Under the pieces are notes generated by a model, which saw nothing but the letters and a program-made list of their open reading frames with translations, was not told where the DNA came from and made no database searches. This document shows, one piece after another, positions 1 to 9,150 of a stretch of 64,000 nucleotides of DNA; the first letter of the stretch is position 1; the number at the start of each line of letters is the position of its first letter. The position numbers were made by a program, and so were the translations under genes. The stretch comes from a candidate division Zixibacteria bacterium SM23_81 (GTDB taxonomy: Bacteria > SM23-81): the NCBI GenBank assembly GCA_001304015.1, contig LJUY01000001.1, forward strand, positions 62,001-126,000. Direction: 5' to 3'.

Positions 1-755
1 ACTTGGTGATCATCGCTGGGAGGCCCTCTATGGGTAAAACCGCCTTGGCCCTTAATATTGCGCGTAATGCCTCCGTGGAGCATAAAAAGCCCGTTGCCAT
101 TTTCAGCTTGGAAATGGCAGGATACCAGCTGGCTCAGAGGATGTTGTGCAGTGAGGCTCGCGTGGACGCTCATCACGTGCGAAAGGGCACCCTTCCCGAC
201 CAAGATTGGTCCAAATTGAGCATCTGTGTGGGCGAATTGGCTGAGGCTCCCGTCTATATCGACGATTCGCCTGGATTGGGGGTCTTGGAAATTCGGGCCA
301 AAGCTCGTCGGCTGCTGGCTGAGAAGAAAATAGAGATGGTGGTCATAGATTATCTCCAATTGATGCACGGACCTAAAGGGGCAGAGAGTCGTCAACAGGA
401 AATTTCCATGATATCCCGATCGTTAAAAAGCCTGGCTAAAGAACTCCAGGTACCAGTACTAGCCCTTTCCCAGCTCTCAAGAGCCGTATTAACCCGGGGG
501 GGTGATCGGCGTCCCCAGCTTTCTGATTTGAGAGAATCTGGCGCCTTGGAGCAAGATGCTGACGTGGTCCTGTTCATCTATCGAGGCGAGTTGTATGATC
601 GCGATAATGAAGACCTGAAAGGTAAGGCGGAGATTATCATCGGCAAGCAGCGCAACGGCCCCATAGGGACGGTCAATCTGACCTTCAACAACCGATATAC
701 CCGTTTTGACGAGCCGGCTTTTGTGGAGGAACAGCCAATTATCGGAGAGGTCTGA
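1..755 (+). CDS. dnaB: Replicative DNA helicase DnaB, C-terminal part (5' end outside window)
   Basis: This is the RecA-like motor domain of the hexameric helicase that unwinds DNA at the replication fork. The frame is already open at the left edge and enters directly at the Walker A motif GRPSMGKT. It is followed by the FSLEM segment, the Walker B stretch [10 protein letters not shown], and the [14 protein letters not shown] and [12 protein letters not shown] motifs typical of DnaB. The N-terminal primase-binding domain lies upstream of the window, so neither the start nor the presence of an intein can be judged. The stop codon overlaps the ATG of the next gene (TGATG), which suggests translational coupling to mlaE. 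Confidence 0.95.
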   Translation, partial: LVIIAGRPSMGKTALALNIARNASVEHKKPVAIFSLEMAGYQLAQRMLCSEARVDAHHVRKGTLPDQDWSKLSICVGELAEAPVYIDDSPGLGVLEIRAKARRLLAEKKIEMVVIDYLQLMHGPKGAESRQQEISMISRSLKSLAKELQVPVLALSQLSRAVLTRGGDRRPQLSDLRESGALEQDADVVLFIYRGELYDRDNEDLKGKAEIIIGKQRNGPIGTVNLTFNNRYTRFDEPAFVEEQPIIGEV

Positions 756-1525
756 TGGCCAACCCGTTGGCCTTCATCGGTCGGAAATCCATCTCCTTCG
801 TCGAGCAGGTCGGCGGCGTGATCTTTCTCTTGGGGCGAATTTTCAAAAGCTTACCTAAGCTCTTTGGCAATTTCGGTCTGACTGTTGAGCAGATGTCGCA
901 GATGGGAGTGAGCTCTCTTCCTCTCGTTCTCCTGACCTCTGTCTTTACGGGAGCCGTCTCATCCGTTCAGGCAGCCTACCAGTTTCAGGACTTCGTTCCC
1001 ATGCGATATCTGGGTACCGCCGTGGGCAAGGCGGTGGTGATCGAGCTGGGTCCCGTTCTCACCGCCTTGGTTGTGGCAGGCCGAGTGGGGACTTCCATAG
1101 CCGCTGAGTTGGGGACCATGAAGGTCACCGAGCAAATCGATGCCCTAGAGACTTTAGCCATCGATCCGGTTCCTTTTCTGGTAACCCCGCGCTTCATCGC
1201 CGGATTAACGATGCTCCCCATTTTGACGATCATGGCCGATTTCGTGGCAATTATGGGCGGCTATACAGTCGCCCTTCTCTTTCTTGATGTCAGCTCGCAC
1301 ACTTTTTTGAGTGGCTTGAAGATGTTTTTTCACTTTCGGGATGTCATCGCCGGGCTGTTCAAGGCCTTCATCTTCGGAGGCATCATCGCCACCATTGGGT
1401 GCTATCAGGGATTTCAAACCAGGGGAGGCGCCAAAGGTGTGGGGCAATCCACCACCAGGGCTGTGGTGATTTCCTCGGTTCTGATCCTCATTGGAGACTA
1501 CTTCATCGCCTCACTGCTGTTCTAA
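755..1525 (+). CDS. mlaE: MlaE-type ABC transporter permease
   Basis: This 256-residue polytopic inner-membrane protein belongs to the MlaE/YrbE permease family, which moves phospholipids between the inner and outer membranes. Visible family features are the segment FTGAVSSVQAAYQF near residue 70, the central ELGPVLTALVVAGRVGTSIAAELGTM block (quoted here as position about 107-130) and several hydrophobic helices up to the C-terminus. It starts inside the dnaB stop codon and is followed 27 bases later by its ATPase partner. No MlaD (MCE-domain) gene follows, so the substrate-binding component must be encoded elsewhere. Family assignment is firm; the exact substrate is inferred. Confidence 0.9.
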   Translation: MANPLAFIGRKSISFVEQVGGVIFLLGRIFKSLPKLFGNFGLTVEQMSQMGVSSLPLVLLTSVFTGAVSSVQAAYQFQDFVPMRYLGTAVGKAVVIELGPVLTALVVAGRVGTSIAAELGTMKVTEQIDALETLAIDPVPFLVTPRFIAGLTMLPILTIMADFVAIMGGYTVALLFLDVSSHTFLSGLKMFFHFRDVIAGLFKAFIFGGIIATIGCYQGFQTRGGAKGVGQSTTRAVVISSVLILIGDYFIASLLF

Positions 1526-1552
1526 TTAAGCGAGGCACATCTTAGGGATGTC

Positions 1553-2299
1553 ATGATCCAGATCGTTGATCTGCACAAAAAATTCGGCGATAATCATGTG
1601 TTGCGAGGCGTTAACCTTACTTTCGAGCGATGCGAAACGACTGTTATCATTGGCAGAAGTGGATGTGGAAAAAGCGTTTTAGTGAAACACCTCATAGGGC
1701 TTCTTAAGCCGAATCAAGGCAAGATCATCGTAGACGGGGAGGATATCACGAACTACCGGGGAGCGAAGCTCTTCCGGCTGAGGAGAAAGTTCGGCATGCT
1801 CTTTCAAGGATCGGCGCTTTTGGACTCTATGACCGTTGGGGAGAACGTCGGCCTGGGACTGCGGCACCATACTGCCCTTGGCGAGGAAGCCATTCAAGAA
1901 CGGGTCAAATCTCGTCTTGCTCTGGTGGGCCTGTCGGGCTTGGAGTCTCTGTACCCAGCTGAGCTCTCCGGCGGCATGAAGAAGCGAGTTGGTTTGGCCC
2001 GAGCCATGGCTCTGGATCCCCAGTACGTGATCTTTGACGAGCCCACTACGGGCCTCGATCCCATCATGGCTGATGTGATCAACGAGCTCATCATCCGGCT
2101 TCAAAAGGAACTCTGCATCACCTCCATAGCCGTCACACACGATATGGTCAGCGCCACGAAGATCGCCGATCGTATTGCCATGCTCCACGAGGGCCGGATC
2201 ATCTTCGACGGTACCCCTGAACAGATACGCCAGTCCAAAGATCCGATCGTTCAACAGTTCATACAAGGCAGCGCATCGGGGCCCATTAAGCCCGTGTAG
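1553..2299 (+). CDS. mlaF: MlaF-type ABC transporter ATP-binding protein
   Basis: This is the 248-residue cytoplasmic ATPase that powers the MlaE permease encoded just upstream. Walker A is GRSGCGKS near residue 34, the Q-loop follows at MLFQGSALLDSMTV, the ABC signature is LSGGMKKRVGLARA, Walker B is YVIFDEPTTGLDP, and the switch histidine is in AVTHDM. The sequence matches the organic-solvent-tolerance (Ttg2A/MlaF) subfamily better than other importers, as the adjacent mlaE also indicates. It probably forms one transcription unit with mlaE and dnaB, since spacing is under 30 bases and no terminator is visible. Confidence 0.92.
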   Translation: MIQIVDLHKKFGDNHVLRGVNLTFERCETTVIIGRSGCGKSVLVKHLIGLLKPNQGKIIVDGEDITNYRGAKLFRLRRKFGMLFQGSALLDSMTVGENVGLGLRHHTALGEEAIQERVKSRLALVGLSGLESLYPAELSGGMKKRVGLARAMALDPQYVIFDEPTTGLDPIMADVINELIIRLQKELCITSIAVTHDMVSATKIADRIAMLHEGRIIFDGTPEQIRQSKDPIVQQFIQGSASGPIKPV

Positions 2300-2313
2300 G
2301 TGGAGCCAAAGGG

Positions 2314-3678
2314 ATGGCCACAGGAAAATCCAGGTACATCTGTCAGTCTTGCGGATATATGACCCCTAAGTGGTTGGGTAAATGTCCTGATTGTGGACAA
2401 TGGAACAGCCTCATGGAGGAGCAGCTGGAATCCCCCGGGTCAAAGAAGAGGGCCGGGGAAAAGGCCGCAGCTCCGATCCCCATCACCCAAGTAAAATCCG
2501 AGAGTCAGAGCCGATTCCCCACTGGAATCGGGGAATTCGACCGCATACTCGGGGGTGGAGTGGTTCCGGGATCCCTGGTTCTGGTGGGAGGAGACCCGGG
2601 CATCGGAAAATCCACCCTATTGCTTCAGGTGGCCTCCAAACTCAGCTCGCATCACAAAGAGATACTCTACGTTTCCGGGGAAGAATCCGCCGCCCAAACC
2701 AAGCAACGGGCCGAGAGGTTGGGAACGCTGTCCCAAAAGCTTCTGGTGTTCACCGAGGTGGACTTGGAAAAAATCCTGGATTATGTGGAGGTCACGAATC
2801 CCCCGGTGACCATCGTGGATTCCATTCAGACTGTTTATCACCCAGAACTGAATGGAGCCCCGGGCAGTGTTAGCCAGATACGTGAGTGCACTGACCGATT
2901 TATGCGCCTGGCCAAGTCGCGAAACGTAGCCTTCTTTCTCATCGGTCATGTGACCAAATCAGGAGCCATAGCCGGTCCCAGGCTCCTGGAACATATTGTG
3001 GACACCGTTCTCTACTTCGAAGGCGATCGTCATCATGCCTTCCGTATATTGCGAGCGGTAAAAAACAGATTTGGTCCCACCAACGAGATCGGTGTTTTCG
3101 AGATGAGCCCTCGAGGATTGGCAGAGGTCTCCAATCCTTCCAAGATCTTCCTTGCTCAGAGAGGGGAAAGGCTGGCTGGCTCCGTGGTTGTGGGCAGCCT
3201 GGAGGGCACACGCCCACTGTTGGTGGAGCTACAGGCCCTGGTCAGTCGAAGCAATTACAGCATGCCCCAGAGAGTCGTCACAGGCGTTGAATATGGGCGC
3301 CTGGTGATGCTTCTGGCCGTGCTGGAGAAGAAGTATGGGATGCGCTTGGGAACTCAGGACGTCTTCGTCAACGCCGTCGGCGGCATTAAGGTGGATGAAC
3401 CGGCTGCCGATTTGGGCATCGTCGCGGCCATCGCATCCAGTTATCGCGACAAACCAGCGAATCCGGATACTGTTGTTATCGGAGAAGTGGGATTGGGAGG
3501 TGAGGTTAGGGCAGTAAGCCAACCGGAGAAAAGGATCAAGGAAGCCCAAAAACTTGGCTTCAAACGCTGCCTGATATCCGCTGGAAACCTATCGAGCCTG
3601 GCCAAGAAGGTCTCTCTCGAGATCGTTGGGGTGAAAACCGTTCAGCAAGCGCTGGAGAGTCTATTGGAAGCTACCTAG
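2314..3678 (+). CDS. radA: DNA repair protein RadA (Sms)
   Basis: RadA is a RecA-like ATPase that promotes branch migration in recombination and repair. The 454-residue protein has the N-terminal four-cysteine zinc finger (CQSCG near residue 9, CPDCGQW near residue 28), Walker A GGDPGIGKST near residue 94, the RadA-specific KNRFG motif near residue 251, and a C-terminal Lon-protease-like domain from about residue 275. Length and domain order are normal for the family. The start ATG lies 14 bases after mlaF, and the next gene begins at the base after the stop, so this looks like part of a continuous operon. Confidence 0.96.
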   Translation: MATGKSRYICQSCGYMTPKWLGKCPDCGQWNSLMEEQLESPGSKKRAGEKAAAPIPITQVKSESQSRFPTGIGEFDRILGGGVVPGSLVLVGGDPGIGKSTLLLQVASKLSSHHKEILYVSGEESAAQTKQRAERLGTLSQKLLVFTEVDLEKILDYVEVTNPPVTIVDSIQTVYHPELNGAPGSVSQIRECTDRFMRLAKSRNVAFFLIGHVTKSGAIAGPRLLEHIVDTVLYFEGDRHHAFRILRAVKNRFGPTNEIGVFEMSPRGLAEVSNPSKIFLAQRGERLAGSVVVGSLEGTRPLLVELQALVSRSNYSMPQRVVTGVEYGRLVMLLAVLEKKYGMRLGTQDVFVNAVGGIKVDEPAADLGIVAAIASSYRDKPANPDTVVIGEVGLGGEVRAVSQPEKRIKEAQKLGFKRCLISAGNLSSLAKKVSLEIVGVKTVQQALESLLEAT

Positions 3679-4269
3679 GTGAGGGTACATTTGGCCAAGA
3701 AATTACTGGACTCGTCCACGATGCTCGTGCCCGTTCCGGCAGCCCTGATTAGTTGTCAGAAGCCGGGTGGAAGGCCTAACATCATCACCATCGCCTGGAT
3801 CGGGGTAGCCTGTTCTCGGCCGCCCATGCTGGCTTTGGGCATTCGTCCGGGGCGTTTCTCTCACGCGCTGATTCGGCAGGCAGGAGAACTGGTGGTCAAT
3901 ATTCCCCGGCGAGATCTGCTGGATAAAGTAGACTGGTGTGGATTGGTCTCGGGACGAGATAAGGACAAATTCCAGGAAACGGGTTTGACCGCCATTCCCG
4001 GCCAGAAGGTGACAGCACCTCTCATCCGGGAATGTCCCTTGAATATGGAATGCCAGCTTCGTCATGTAATTCCCCTGGGAAGCCATGACCTCTTCTTGGT
4101 CGAGGTAGTGGCCCTTTGGGCCGATGATGATATTCTCGACGAGAACAATCAGGTGAACGTGGCTCATATGGATCCCCTGGCATACTGCGCAGGTGTTTAT
4201 GAATATTGGGGACTGTCTCGACGCCTGGGAAGATTTGGGATTGGGAAAAAGCTCTCTGCGCAACGGTGA
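3679..4269 (+). CDS. Flavin reductase-like FMN-binding protein
   Basis: This 196-residue protein resembles the flavin-reductase-like split-barrel family (flavoredoxin and related FMN-binding proteins), which bind FMN and transfer electrons or reduce flavin. Typical features are the opening VPVPAALISCQ, the segment PNIITIAWIGVACSRPPMLALGIRP (position about 31-55) and the GELVVNIP strand near residue 71. The start is GTG placed directly after the radA stop codon, with no spacing. The physiological electron donor and partner cannot be read from the sequence. The neighbours radA and tgt do not suggest a pathway. Confidence 0.8.
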   Translation: MRVHLAKKLLDSSTMLVPVPAALISCQKPGGRPNIITIAWIGVACSRPPMLALGIRPGRFSHALIRQAGELVVNIPRRDLLDKVDWCGLVSGRDKDKFQETGLTAIPGQKVTAPLIRECPLNMECQLRHVIPLGSHDLFLVEVVALWADDDILDENNQVNVAHMDPLAYCAGVYEYWGLSRRLGRFGIGKKLSAQR

Positions 4270-4295
4270 GGGAACAAGTCTGAGAGAGGAGGGAC

Positions 4296-5435
4296 ATGGC
4301 TTTTTCATTCCGCCTGCTGGCTCAAGACAAAAGTACCTCTGCTCGTGCAGCGGTGATGATCACCAGCCACGGGGAGGTGCAAACGCCGGCCTTCATGCCC
4401 GTGGGAACCCAGGGGACGGTGAAAACCCTCTCACCCCGGGAACTGGGGGAGGTAGGCGCCCAGATCATACTCAGCAACTCCTATCACCTTTACCTCCGAC
4501 CCGGGCCGGAAGTGATCGAGCAAGCGGGTGGGCTGCATCGCTTTATCGGCTGGGACAAACCCATCCTCACTGATAGCGGAGGTTACCAGGTCTTCAGTCT
4601 AGCCGATTTAAACATGGTCGGCGAGGAGGGCGTGACCTTTCAGTCACATCTAGATGGGTCTCGCCACCTGTTCACTCCAGAAAAGATAATGGAGATACAG
4701 CATGCTCTAGGAGCCGACATCATCATGTGTCTCGATGAGTGTACGGCTTACCCTTGCACCCATCAGGAAGCGCAAACCTCAGCGGAGCGCACTTTTCGAT
4801 GGGCCTCCAAGAGCAAAGAGGCCCACAACCGCCTGAGCGCCGTCCGGGATCAAGACCAGTGCCTTTTCGGGATCGTCCAGGGAAGCACCTATCCCGATCT
4901 TCGAGAAAGGAGCGCTAAAGCTCTGGTTGAGCTGGATTTTCAGGGCTATGCCGTGGGAGGGCTCTCTGTGGGAGAGCCGAAGTTGGCCATGTATGAAATG
5001 ATAGACGCCACCATCCCGCATCTACCGGTTGAAAAACCTCGATATCTCATGGGAGTGGGCATGCCGGAGGACTTGGTGGATGCCGTCTCGCGGGGGGTAG
5101 ATCTGTTCGACTGCGTTATTCCCACCCGTAATGCCAGAAATGGATCTGTGTTTACTCACCAAGGGCAGTTGGTCGTCAAAAATGCTGAGTATGCAAGGGA
5201 TTTTACACCCATCGATTCCTCCTGCCAATGCTACACCTGCCGTCATTTCAGTCGGGCCTACCTGCGCCATCTGTTCCAGGCCGGCGAGATCCTGGCTCCT
5301 CGTTTAGCCACCCTGCACAGCGTTTACTTCTTTATGAGTTTAATGAGGGATATGCGCAGGGCCATCGTGGAAGGCCGATTTGATGTGTGGAGAAGGGATT
5401 TTCTCAAGGTATATAAAAACAACTCCAAAAATTAG
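4296..5435 (+). CDS. tgt: Queuine/preQ1 tRNA-guanine transglycosylase
   Basis: The enzyme exchanges guanine-34 of GUN-anticodon tRNAs for preQ1 in queuosine synthesis. The 379-residue protein has normal length. The catalytic aspartate region TDSGGYQVFSL lies near residue 90, the GGLSVGEP loop near residue 217, the second catalytic region DLFDCVIPTRNARNG near residue 270, and the zinc site CQCYTC with a following histidine near residues 305-335. It sits upstream of yajC, a common tgt-yajC arrangement in bacteria. The ATG is preceded by GAGAGGAGG. Confidence 0.96.
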   Translation: MAFSFRLLAQDKSTSARAAVMITSHGEVQTPAFMPVGTQGTVKTLSPRELGEVGAQIILSNSYHLYLRPGPEVIEQAGGLHRFIGWDKPILTDSGGYQVFSLADLNMVGEEGVTFQSHLDGSRHLFTPEKIMEIQHALGADIIMCLDECTAYPCTHQEAQTSAERTFRWASKSKEAHNRLSAVRDQDQCLFGIVQGSTYPDLRERSAKALVELDFQGYAVGGLSVGEPKLAMYEMIDATIPHLPVEKPRYLMGVGMPEDLVDAVSRGVDLFDCVIPTRNARNGSVFTHQGQLVVKNAEYARDFTPIDSSCQCYTCRHFSRAYLRHLFQAGEILAPRLATLHSVYFFMSLMRDMRRAIVEGRFDVWRRDFLKVYKNNSKN

Positions 5436-5482
5436 GGCACTTTGTGAAAAGTCTGGGCGGGTCCTTTAACCGGAGGTGAACC

Positions 5483-5800
5483 TTGAATAACTTGGTCTTA
5501 GCCATGAGTTCGTCTGGTGGTGGCGGTGGTGGTGGAGCCTTAGGTTTTCTCCCATTTGTGCTGATGTTTGTGATTCTTTACCTTCTTTTAATCCGGCCTC
5601 AGCAGAAAAAGCACCGAGAGCACCAGCAGATGCTTCAGACCTTGAAAAAGGGCGACCAGGTCGTCACCACGGGAGGCCTTTACGCAAAGGTTTTGAATAT
5701 CAAGGAAAAGGAGAACATCGTGGTTCTACGGCTGGCAGAGAATGTTAAGGTGGAGATACAAAAGGGAGCCATCGCCGCAAAAATCGCCAAAAGCGAGTGA
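5483..5800 (+). CDS. yajC: Preprotein translocase subunit YajC
   Basis: YajC is a small accessory subunit of the SecDF-YajC protein-export complex. The 105-residue product has a glycine/serine-rich N-terminus, one transmembrane helix (about residues 20-40), the conserved IRPQQKKHREHQ turn and a short cytoplasmic domain with GDQVVTTGGLYAKV. The start is taken as TTG because it is preceded by a strong GGAGGTGA site and gives the normal family length. An internal ATG seven codons later is the alternative. No secD/secF follows; fmt follows four bases downstream. Confidence 0.9.
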   Translation: MNNLVLAMSSSGGGGGGGALGFLPFVLMFVILYLLLIRPQQKKHREHQQMLQTLKKGDQVVTTGGLYAKVLNIKEKENIVVLRLAENVKVEIQKGAIAAKIAKSE

Positions 5801-5804
5801 ACAG

Positions 5805-6737
5805 ATGCGTATTGTTTTTATGGGCACGCCCGAATTCGCGCTGCCCAGCTTAGAGAAATTGTTGGCCAGTGACCACGATGTCCTGGCTGTGGTCACCCGA
5901 CCCGATCGTCCTAGAGGGCGTGGCCTACGAGAGGCATCGCCTCCTATCAAGGTTCTGGCAGAGGGGCATGGGCTACCTGTATTACAGCCCGAGAAGCTTC
6001 GAGAAGAGTCCTTCGTCCGCAAGCTTTCTGAGTTGAAAGCAGACCTACTCGTGGTTGTCGCTTTCCGCATATTGCCCCGGGAAGTATACACCATGCCTCC
6101 CAAGGGCACCATCGATCTCCATCCATCCCTTCTGCCGAAATATCGAGGCGCCGCGCCGATCCACTGGGCCATCATCAACGGGGAACGCCAAACGGGCGTC
6201 ACCGTTTTTTACATCGGCGAGAAAGTAGATGCCGGCGATACCATCCTGCAGCGGACAGTTCCCATTGGGCCGGACGAAACTGCCGGAGAGTTGAGCCAGA
6301 GATTGGCCGACATAGGCGCCCAGGTCCTTCTAGAGGTGGTGGATGCCATAGATCTGGGTCAGGTCTCAGGAACGGTCCAGTCTGAAGGGGAGCCCTCGCC
6401 AGCGCCGAAGCTCAAAAGAGAGGATGGCCGCATCGATTGGACCAAGTCGGCCTCTCAGCTGAAGGACCTGATCAGGGGGCTCAATCCCTGGCCTGGGGCC
6501 TTTACCACCTATGGGGGGCAGATACTTAAGATTCATAGGGCTCTTGTGGTGGACCAATCTGATCAAGGAGCTAGGCCGGGTCAGGTGCTCAGGGCCGATC
6601 CCCGCCAGGGAATCTTGGTGAACACCGGAAAGGCGCAGCTCTATCTCCAAGAGGTTCAACTGGAGGGGAGAAAACGGATGAGCTCGGCGGAATTTCTGAG
6701 GGGCTTTCATCTCAAAGAGGGCGATCTCTTCGCTTGA
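5805..6737 (+). CDS. fmt: Methionyl-tRNA formyltransferase
   Basis: Fmt transfers a formyl group from 10-formyl-tetrahydrofolate to initiator Met-tRNA. The 310-residue protein starts MRIVFMGTPEFA, has the formyl-folate-binding HPSLLPKYRGAAPI motif near residue 108, and a C-terminal OB-fold domain from about residue 205. The open frame extends further upstream inside yajC, but this ATG is chosen because it gives the canonical N-terminus and lies just after the yajC stop. It begins an fmt-DUF116-rsmB set that recurs in other bacteria. Confidence 0.95.
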   Translation: MRIVFMGTPEFALPSLEKLLASDHDVLAVVTRPDRPRGRGLREASPPIKVLAEGHGLPVLQPEKLREESFVRKLSELKADLLVVVAFRILPREVYTMPPKGTIDLHPSLLPKYRGAAPIHWAIINGERQTGVTVFYIGEKVDAGDTILQRTVPIGPDETAGELSQRLADIGAQVLLEVVDAIDLGQVSGTVQSEGEPSPAPKLKREDGRIDWTKSASQLKDLIRGLNPWPGAFTTYGGQILKIHRALVVDQSDQGARPGQVLRADPRQGILVNTGKAQLYLQEVQLEGRKRMSSAEFLRGFHLKEGDLFA

Positions 6738-6749
6738 GGAAGCAAGCAG

Positions 6750-7610
6750 ATGAAGGGCAAAGGCATATTCCTGGGTCTATCAGCCATCAGCTTATTTGTG
6801 CTCGTGTTTATGGCCATTTTTTTATGGTATCTTGTGGCCCCTCGGCTGGCCCAGATACACATAGGATTTCCTCTTCTGGTGGGTTTTGCCATGGCTCTGT
6901 TTGCTCTGCTGGTCTCCTTAGGCCTGGTCCTCATTCTCGTCTCCACGGCTACTGAAAGAAACCTCTTGTTTCCCGGCGAATATCAGCTGACGGTGAAAGT
7001 GCTGTTTCCCATCGCCGTGGCCGTGGGGAAAATGCTGGGCATCTCCAAGGATACCGTCAAAAGGTCGTTTATCCAGGTCAATAACGGTCTGGTCCGGTCT
7101 TTGAGAGGAAAGATCGACAGTCGTCGCGTGCTTCTTCTTTTGCCTCATTGTCTTCAGAATTACACCTGCATCTATAAGATCACAGCCACCATGGAGAACT
7201 GCCGTCGGTGTGGTCAATGCGTGGTGGGTGATTTGGCCAAGCTGGCCGAAAAGTACGGTGTGGTCGTGTCTATGGCAACAGGTGGTACTCTGGCTCGCAG
7301 GGTTATCGTGGAGACAAAACCCACGGCCATCGTGGGGGTGGCCTGCGAGACGGATCTGACCAGTGGCATTCAGGATGCCTATCCCATCCCGGTCTTGGGC
7401 GTGTTAAACCGGCGTCCTTACGGACCTTGTCGCAATACCACAGTGGACTTGATGAGGGTGGAGGAGGCCCTGCGCTTTTTCCACAATTCCAGGCCGCTCC
7501 GCGCTCACAAAGAAGAGTATCGCTCAGAAGTGCATAAAAGCTCAGCACAACATGAAGGGGATGAATCAGGGTTAGAAGAAAACCGTGAGTTTAATAAAGG
7601 TCAGGATTAG
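6750..7610 (+). CDS. DUF116 family membrane protein
   Basis: The 286-residue protein has two N-terminal transmembrane helices (about residues 5-28 and 39-64) followed by a cytoplasmic domain of the DUF116 type. Visible signatures are VLLLLPHCLQN near residue 129, the cysteine cluster CRRCGQC near residue 151 and VACETDLTSGIQD near residue 197. The clustered cysteines suggest metal or cluster binding, but the function is unknown. The last 30-40 residues are charged and low in complexity. Its position between fmt and rsmB is the usual context of the family and hints at a role linked to translation or one-carbon metabolism, which is inference only. Confidence 0.8.
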   Translation: MKGKGIFLGLSAISLFVLVFMAIFLWYLVAPRLAQIHIGFPLLVGFAMALFALLVSLGLVLILVSTATERNLLFPGEYQLTVKVLFPIAVAVGKMLGISKDTVKRSFIQVNNGLVRSLRGKIDSRRVLLLLPHCLQNYTCIYKITATMENCRRCGQCVVGDLAKLAEKYGVVVSMATGGTLARRVIVETKPTAIVGVACETDLTSGIQDAYPIPVLGVLNRRPYGPCRNTTVDLMRVEEALRFFHNSRPLRAHKEEYRSEVHKSSAQHEGDESGLEENREFNKGQD

Positions 7611-7622
7611 AAAAAGAAGCCA

Positions 7623-7781
7623 ATGGAGAGGAGATCATTGCTTCCCGAACTGGCAGAAAATTTGGCAGGAGGAGGATTAAATCCCTTTGCACAGGTGGTG
7701 ATTGGGAAAAACGCAGTAATTGGAAAGAGTATCGCCGATTTGACGCACCCTCTCTGTTGTTCTGGTGCGGCAAGGGTCTGA
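7623..7781 (+). CDS. Possible small protein, 52 residues, unknown
   Basis: A short open frame begins at an ATG 12 bases after the DUF116 stop and ends inside the leader of rsmB. The translation starts MERRSLLPELAENLAGGG and ends CCSGAARV. No family is recognised and the upstream Shine-Dalgarno match (AGAAG) is weak. It fills an otherwise non-coding gap of about 180 bases in a tightly packed operon, which is the only reason to list it. Confidence 0.25.
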   Translation: MERRSLLPELAENLAGGGLNPFAQVVIGKNAVIGKSIADLTHPLCCSGAARV

Positions 7782-7791
7782 GGTGGGGGAG

Positions 7792-9150
7792 ATGACCGCC
7801 CGAGAGACGGCTCTACGTGTCTTGCATCGACTGGATGAAAGTGATCTGTTTGCCGATTGGGCCTTGGATTCTGCCCTGAGAAGATCCCATCTTCAACGGC
7901 GAGACAGAGCTCTGGTGACAGAACTGGTCAACGGCGTGCTGCGCTGGCGCAAATATCTTGATGGCGTTCTGGATTATCTTCTCAAGGGAACAAGGACTGC
8001 GGGTTTGACATCGTGGATCCGTAACATCCTGCGGATAGGCCTTTACCAAATCCTGTTCCTTGACAAAATCCCTCCGGCTGTTGCCACTCACGAATCCGTG
8101 TCCCTGGCGAAGAAGTTTGGCCACACAGGGACGGCTTCTCTGGTCAACGCTGTTCTGCGCAACGCTATCAAAGCTGGGCGGATCGAAACGTTCTATCCGC
8201 CTCTGGCAAAGGACCCCGTGGGACACATCGGAATGCGCTATTCCCATCCCGACTGGATGGTGAGGCGCTGGCTGGAGCGGTATGGCCAAGAGGATACTAT
8301 CGCTCTATGTCTGGCCAACAACCAGGTTCCCGGTGTTGTGGTGCGGGTGAATCCTTTGAAAACTACAGTGGATCGGTTGAAAGAGAACCTGCGCAGTGAA
8401 GGGTTAAAAGTCGATAACGGGAGCCTGGTGCCAGGTTATTTGCATCTCAAACGGGTTGGCGATATCCGCCGTCTGGAGGCATTTCGCCAGGGTTGGTTCC
8501 AGGTCCAGGACGAGAGCGCCGGCCTATCTTTGCTTCTGCTGGCTCCTGAACCGGGCGAAGTGATCCTGGACCTTTGCAGCGCGCCGGGAGGAAAGACGGC
8601 TCATATAGCGGGTTTAATGGGCGACCGGGGACTCATTCTGGCGGTGGACCGACATAAGAGACGACTCAAAGATCTTGTGGATAATTGCCATAGGTTGGGT
8701 ATTTCCTCAGCGCGTCCTCTTGTGGCGGACGGAAAAAACCTATGGGTTCAACCAGTGGATCGAGTGTTGGTCGATGCCCCTTGTTCGGGCCTGGGGGTGT
8801 TGGCCCGTCGTGTCGATCTTCGCTGGGGAAAAAAAGATGAGGACATCCCTCGCCTAGCGCAGCTTCAGCTTCAGCTTCTGATGACCGGTGCAAATGTGCT
8901 GAAACCAGGTGGGGTACTGGTCTACAGCACCTGCACAATTGAGGATCAGGAAAATGAAGAGGTGGTTGCCAGCCTTCTATTCCAACGTGACGATCTTCGG
9001 CTTGAGAGCGCCACTTCCTTTGTGCCCGCTGAGACTGTCACTGAAAAAGGGTTCGTGCGCACGTTTCCTCATCGAGACGGTCTCGATGGAACGTTCGCGG
9101 CTCGACTGAGAAAACTCAAGAGAGGATATTTTCCTTGGACCAAGTCGTGA
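7792..9150 (+). CDS. rsmB: 16S rRNA (cytosine-967-C5)-methyltransferase RsmB
   Basis: RsmB methylates C967 of 16S rRNA using S-adenosylmethionine. The 452-residue protein has an N-terminal NusB-like RNA-binding domain (about residues 1-140), then a Rossmann methyltransferase domain with LDLCSAPGGKTAHIA near residue 257, the motif IV cysteine in VDAPCSGLG near residue 325 and the catalytic cysteine in YSTCTIEDQENE near residue 378. The ATG is preferred over a GTG 27 bases upstream because AGGTGGGGGAG precedes it. The last 16 bases overlap the next gene. Confidence 0.95.
   Translation: MTARETALRVLHRLDESDLFADWALDSALRRSHLQRRDRALVTELVNGVLRWRKYLDGVLDYLLKGTRTAGLTSWIRNILRIGLYQILFLDKIPPAVATHESVSLAKKFGHTGTASLVNAVLRNAIKAGRIETFYPPLAKDPVGHIGMRYSHPDWMVRRWLERYGQEDTIALCLANNQVPGVVVRVNPLKTTVDRLKENLRSEGLKVDNGSLVPGYLHLKRVGDIRRLEAFRQGWFQVQDESAGLSLLLLAPEPGEVILDLCSAPGGKTAHIAGLMGDRGLILAVDRHKRRLKDLVDNCHRLGISSARPLVADGKNLWVQPVDRVLVDAPCSGLGVLARRVDLRWGKKDEDIPRLAQLQLQLLMTGANVLKPGGVLVYSTCTIEDQENEEVVASLLFQRDDLRLESATSFVPAETVTEKGFVRTFPHRDGLDGTFAARLRKLKRGYFPWTKS

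Noticed and set aside
1679-2266. A 195-codon open frame on the - strand
   Set aside because: It lies entirely inside the well-supported mlaF gene and encodes no recognisable motif.
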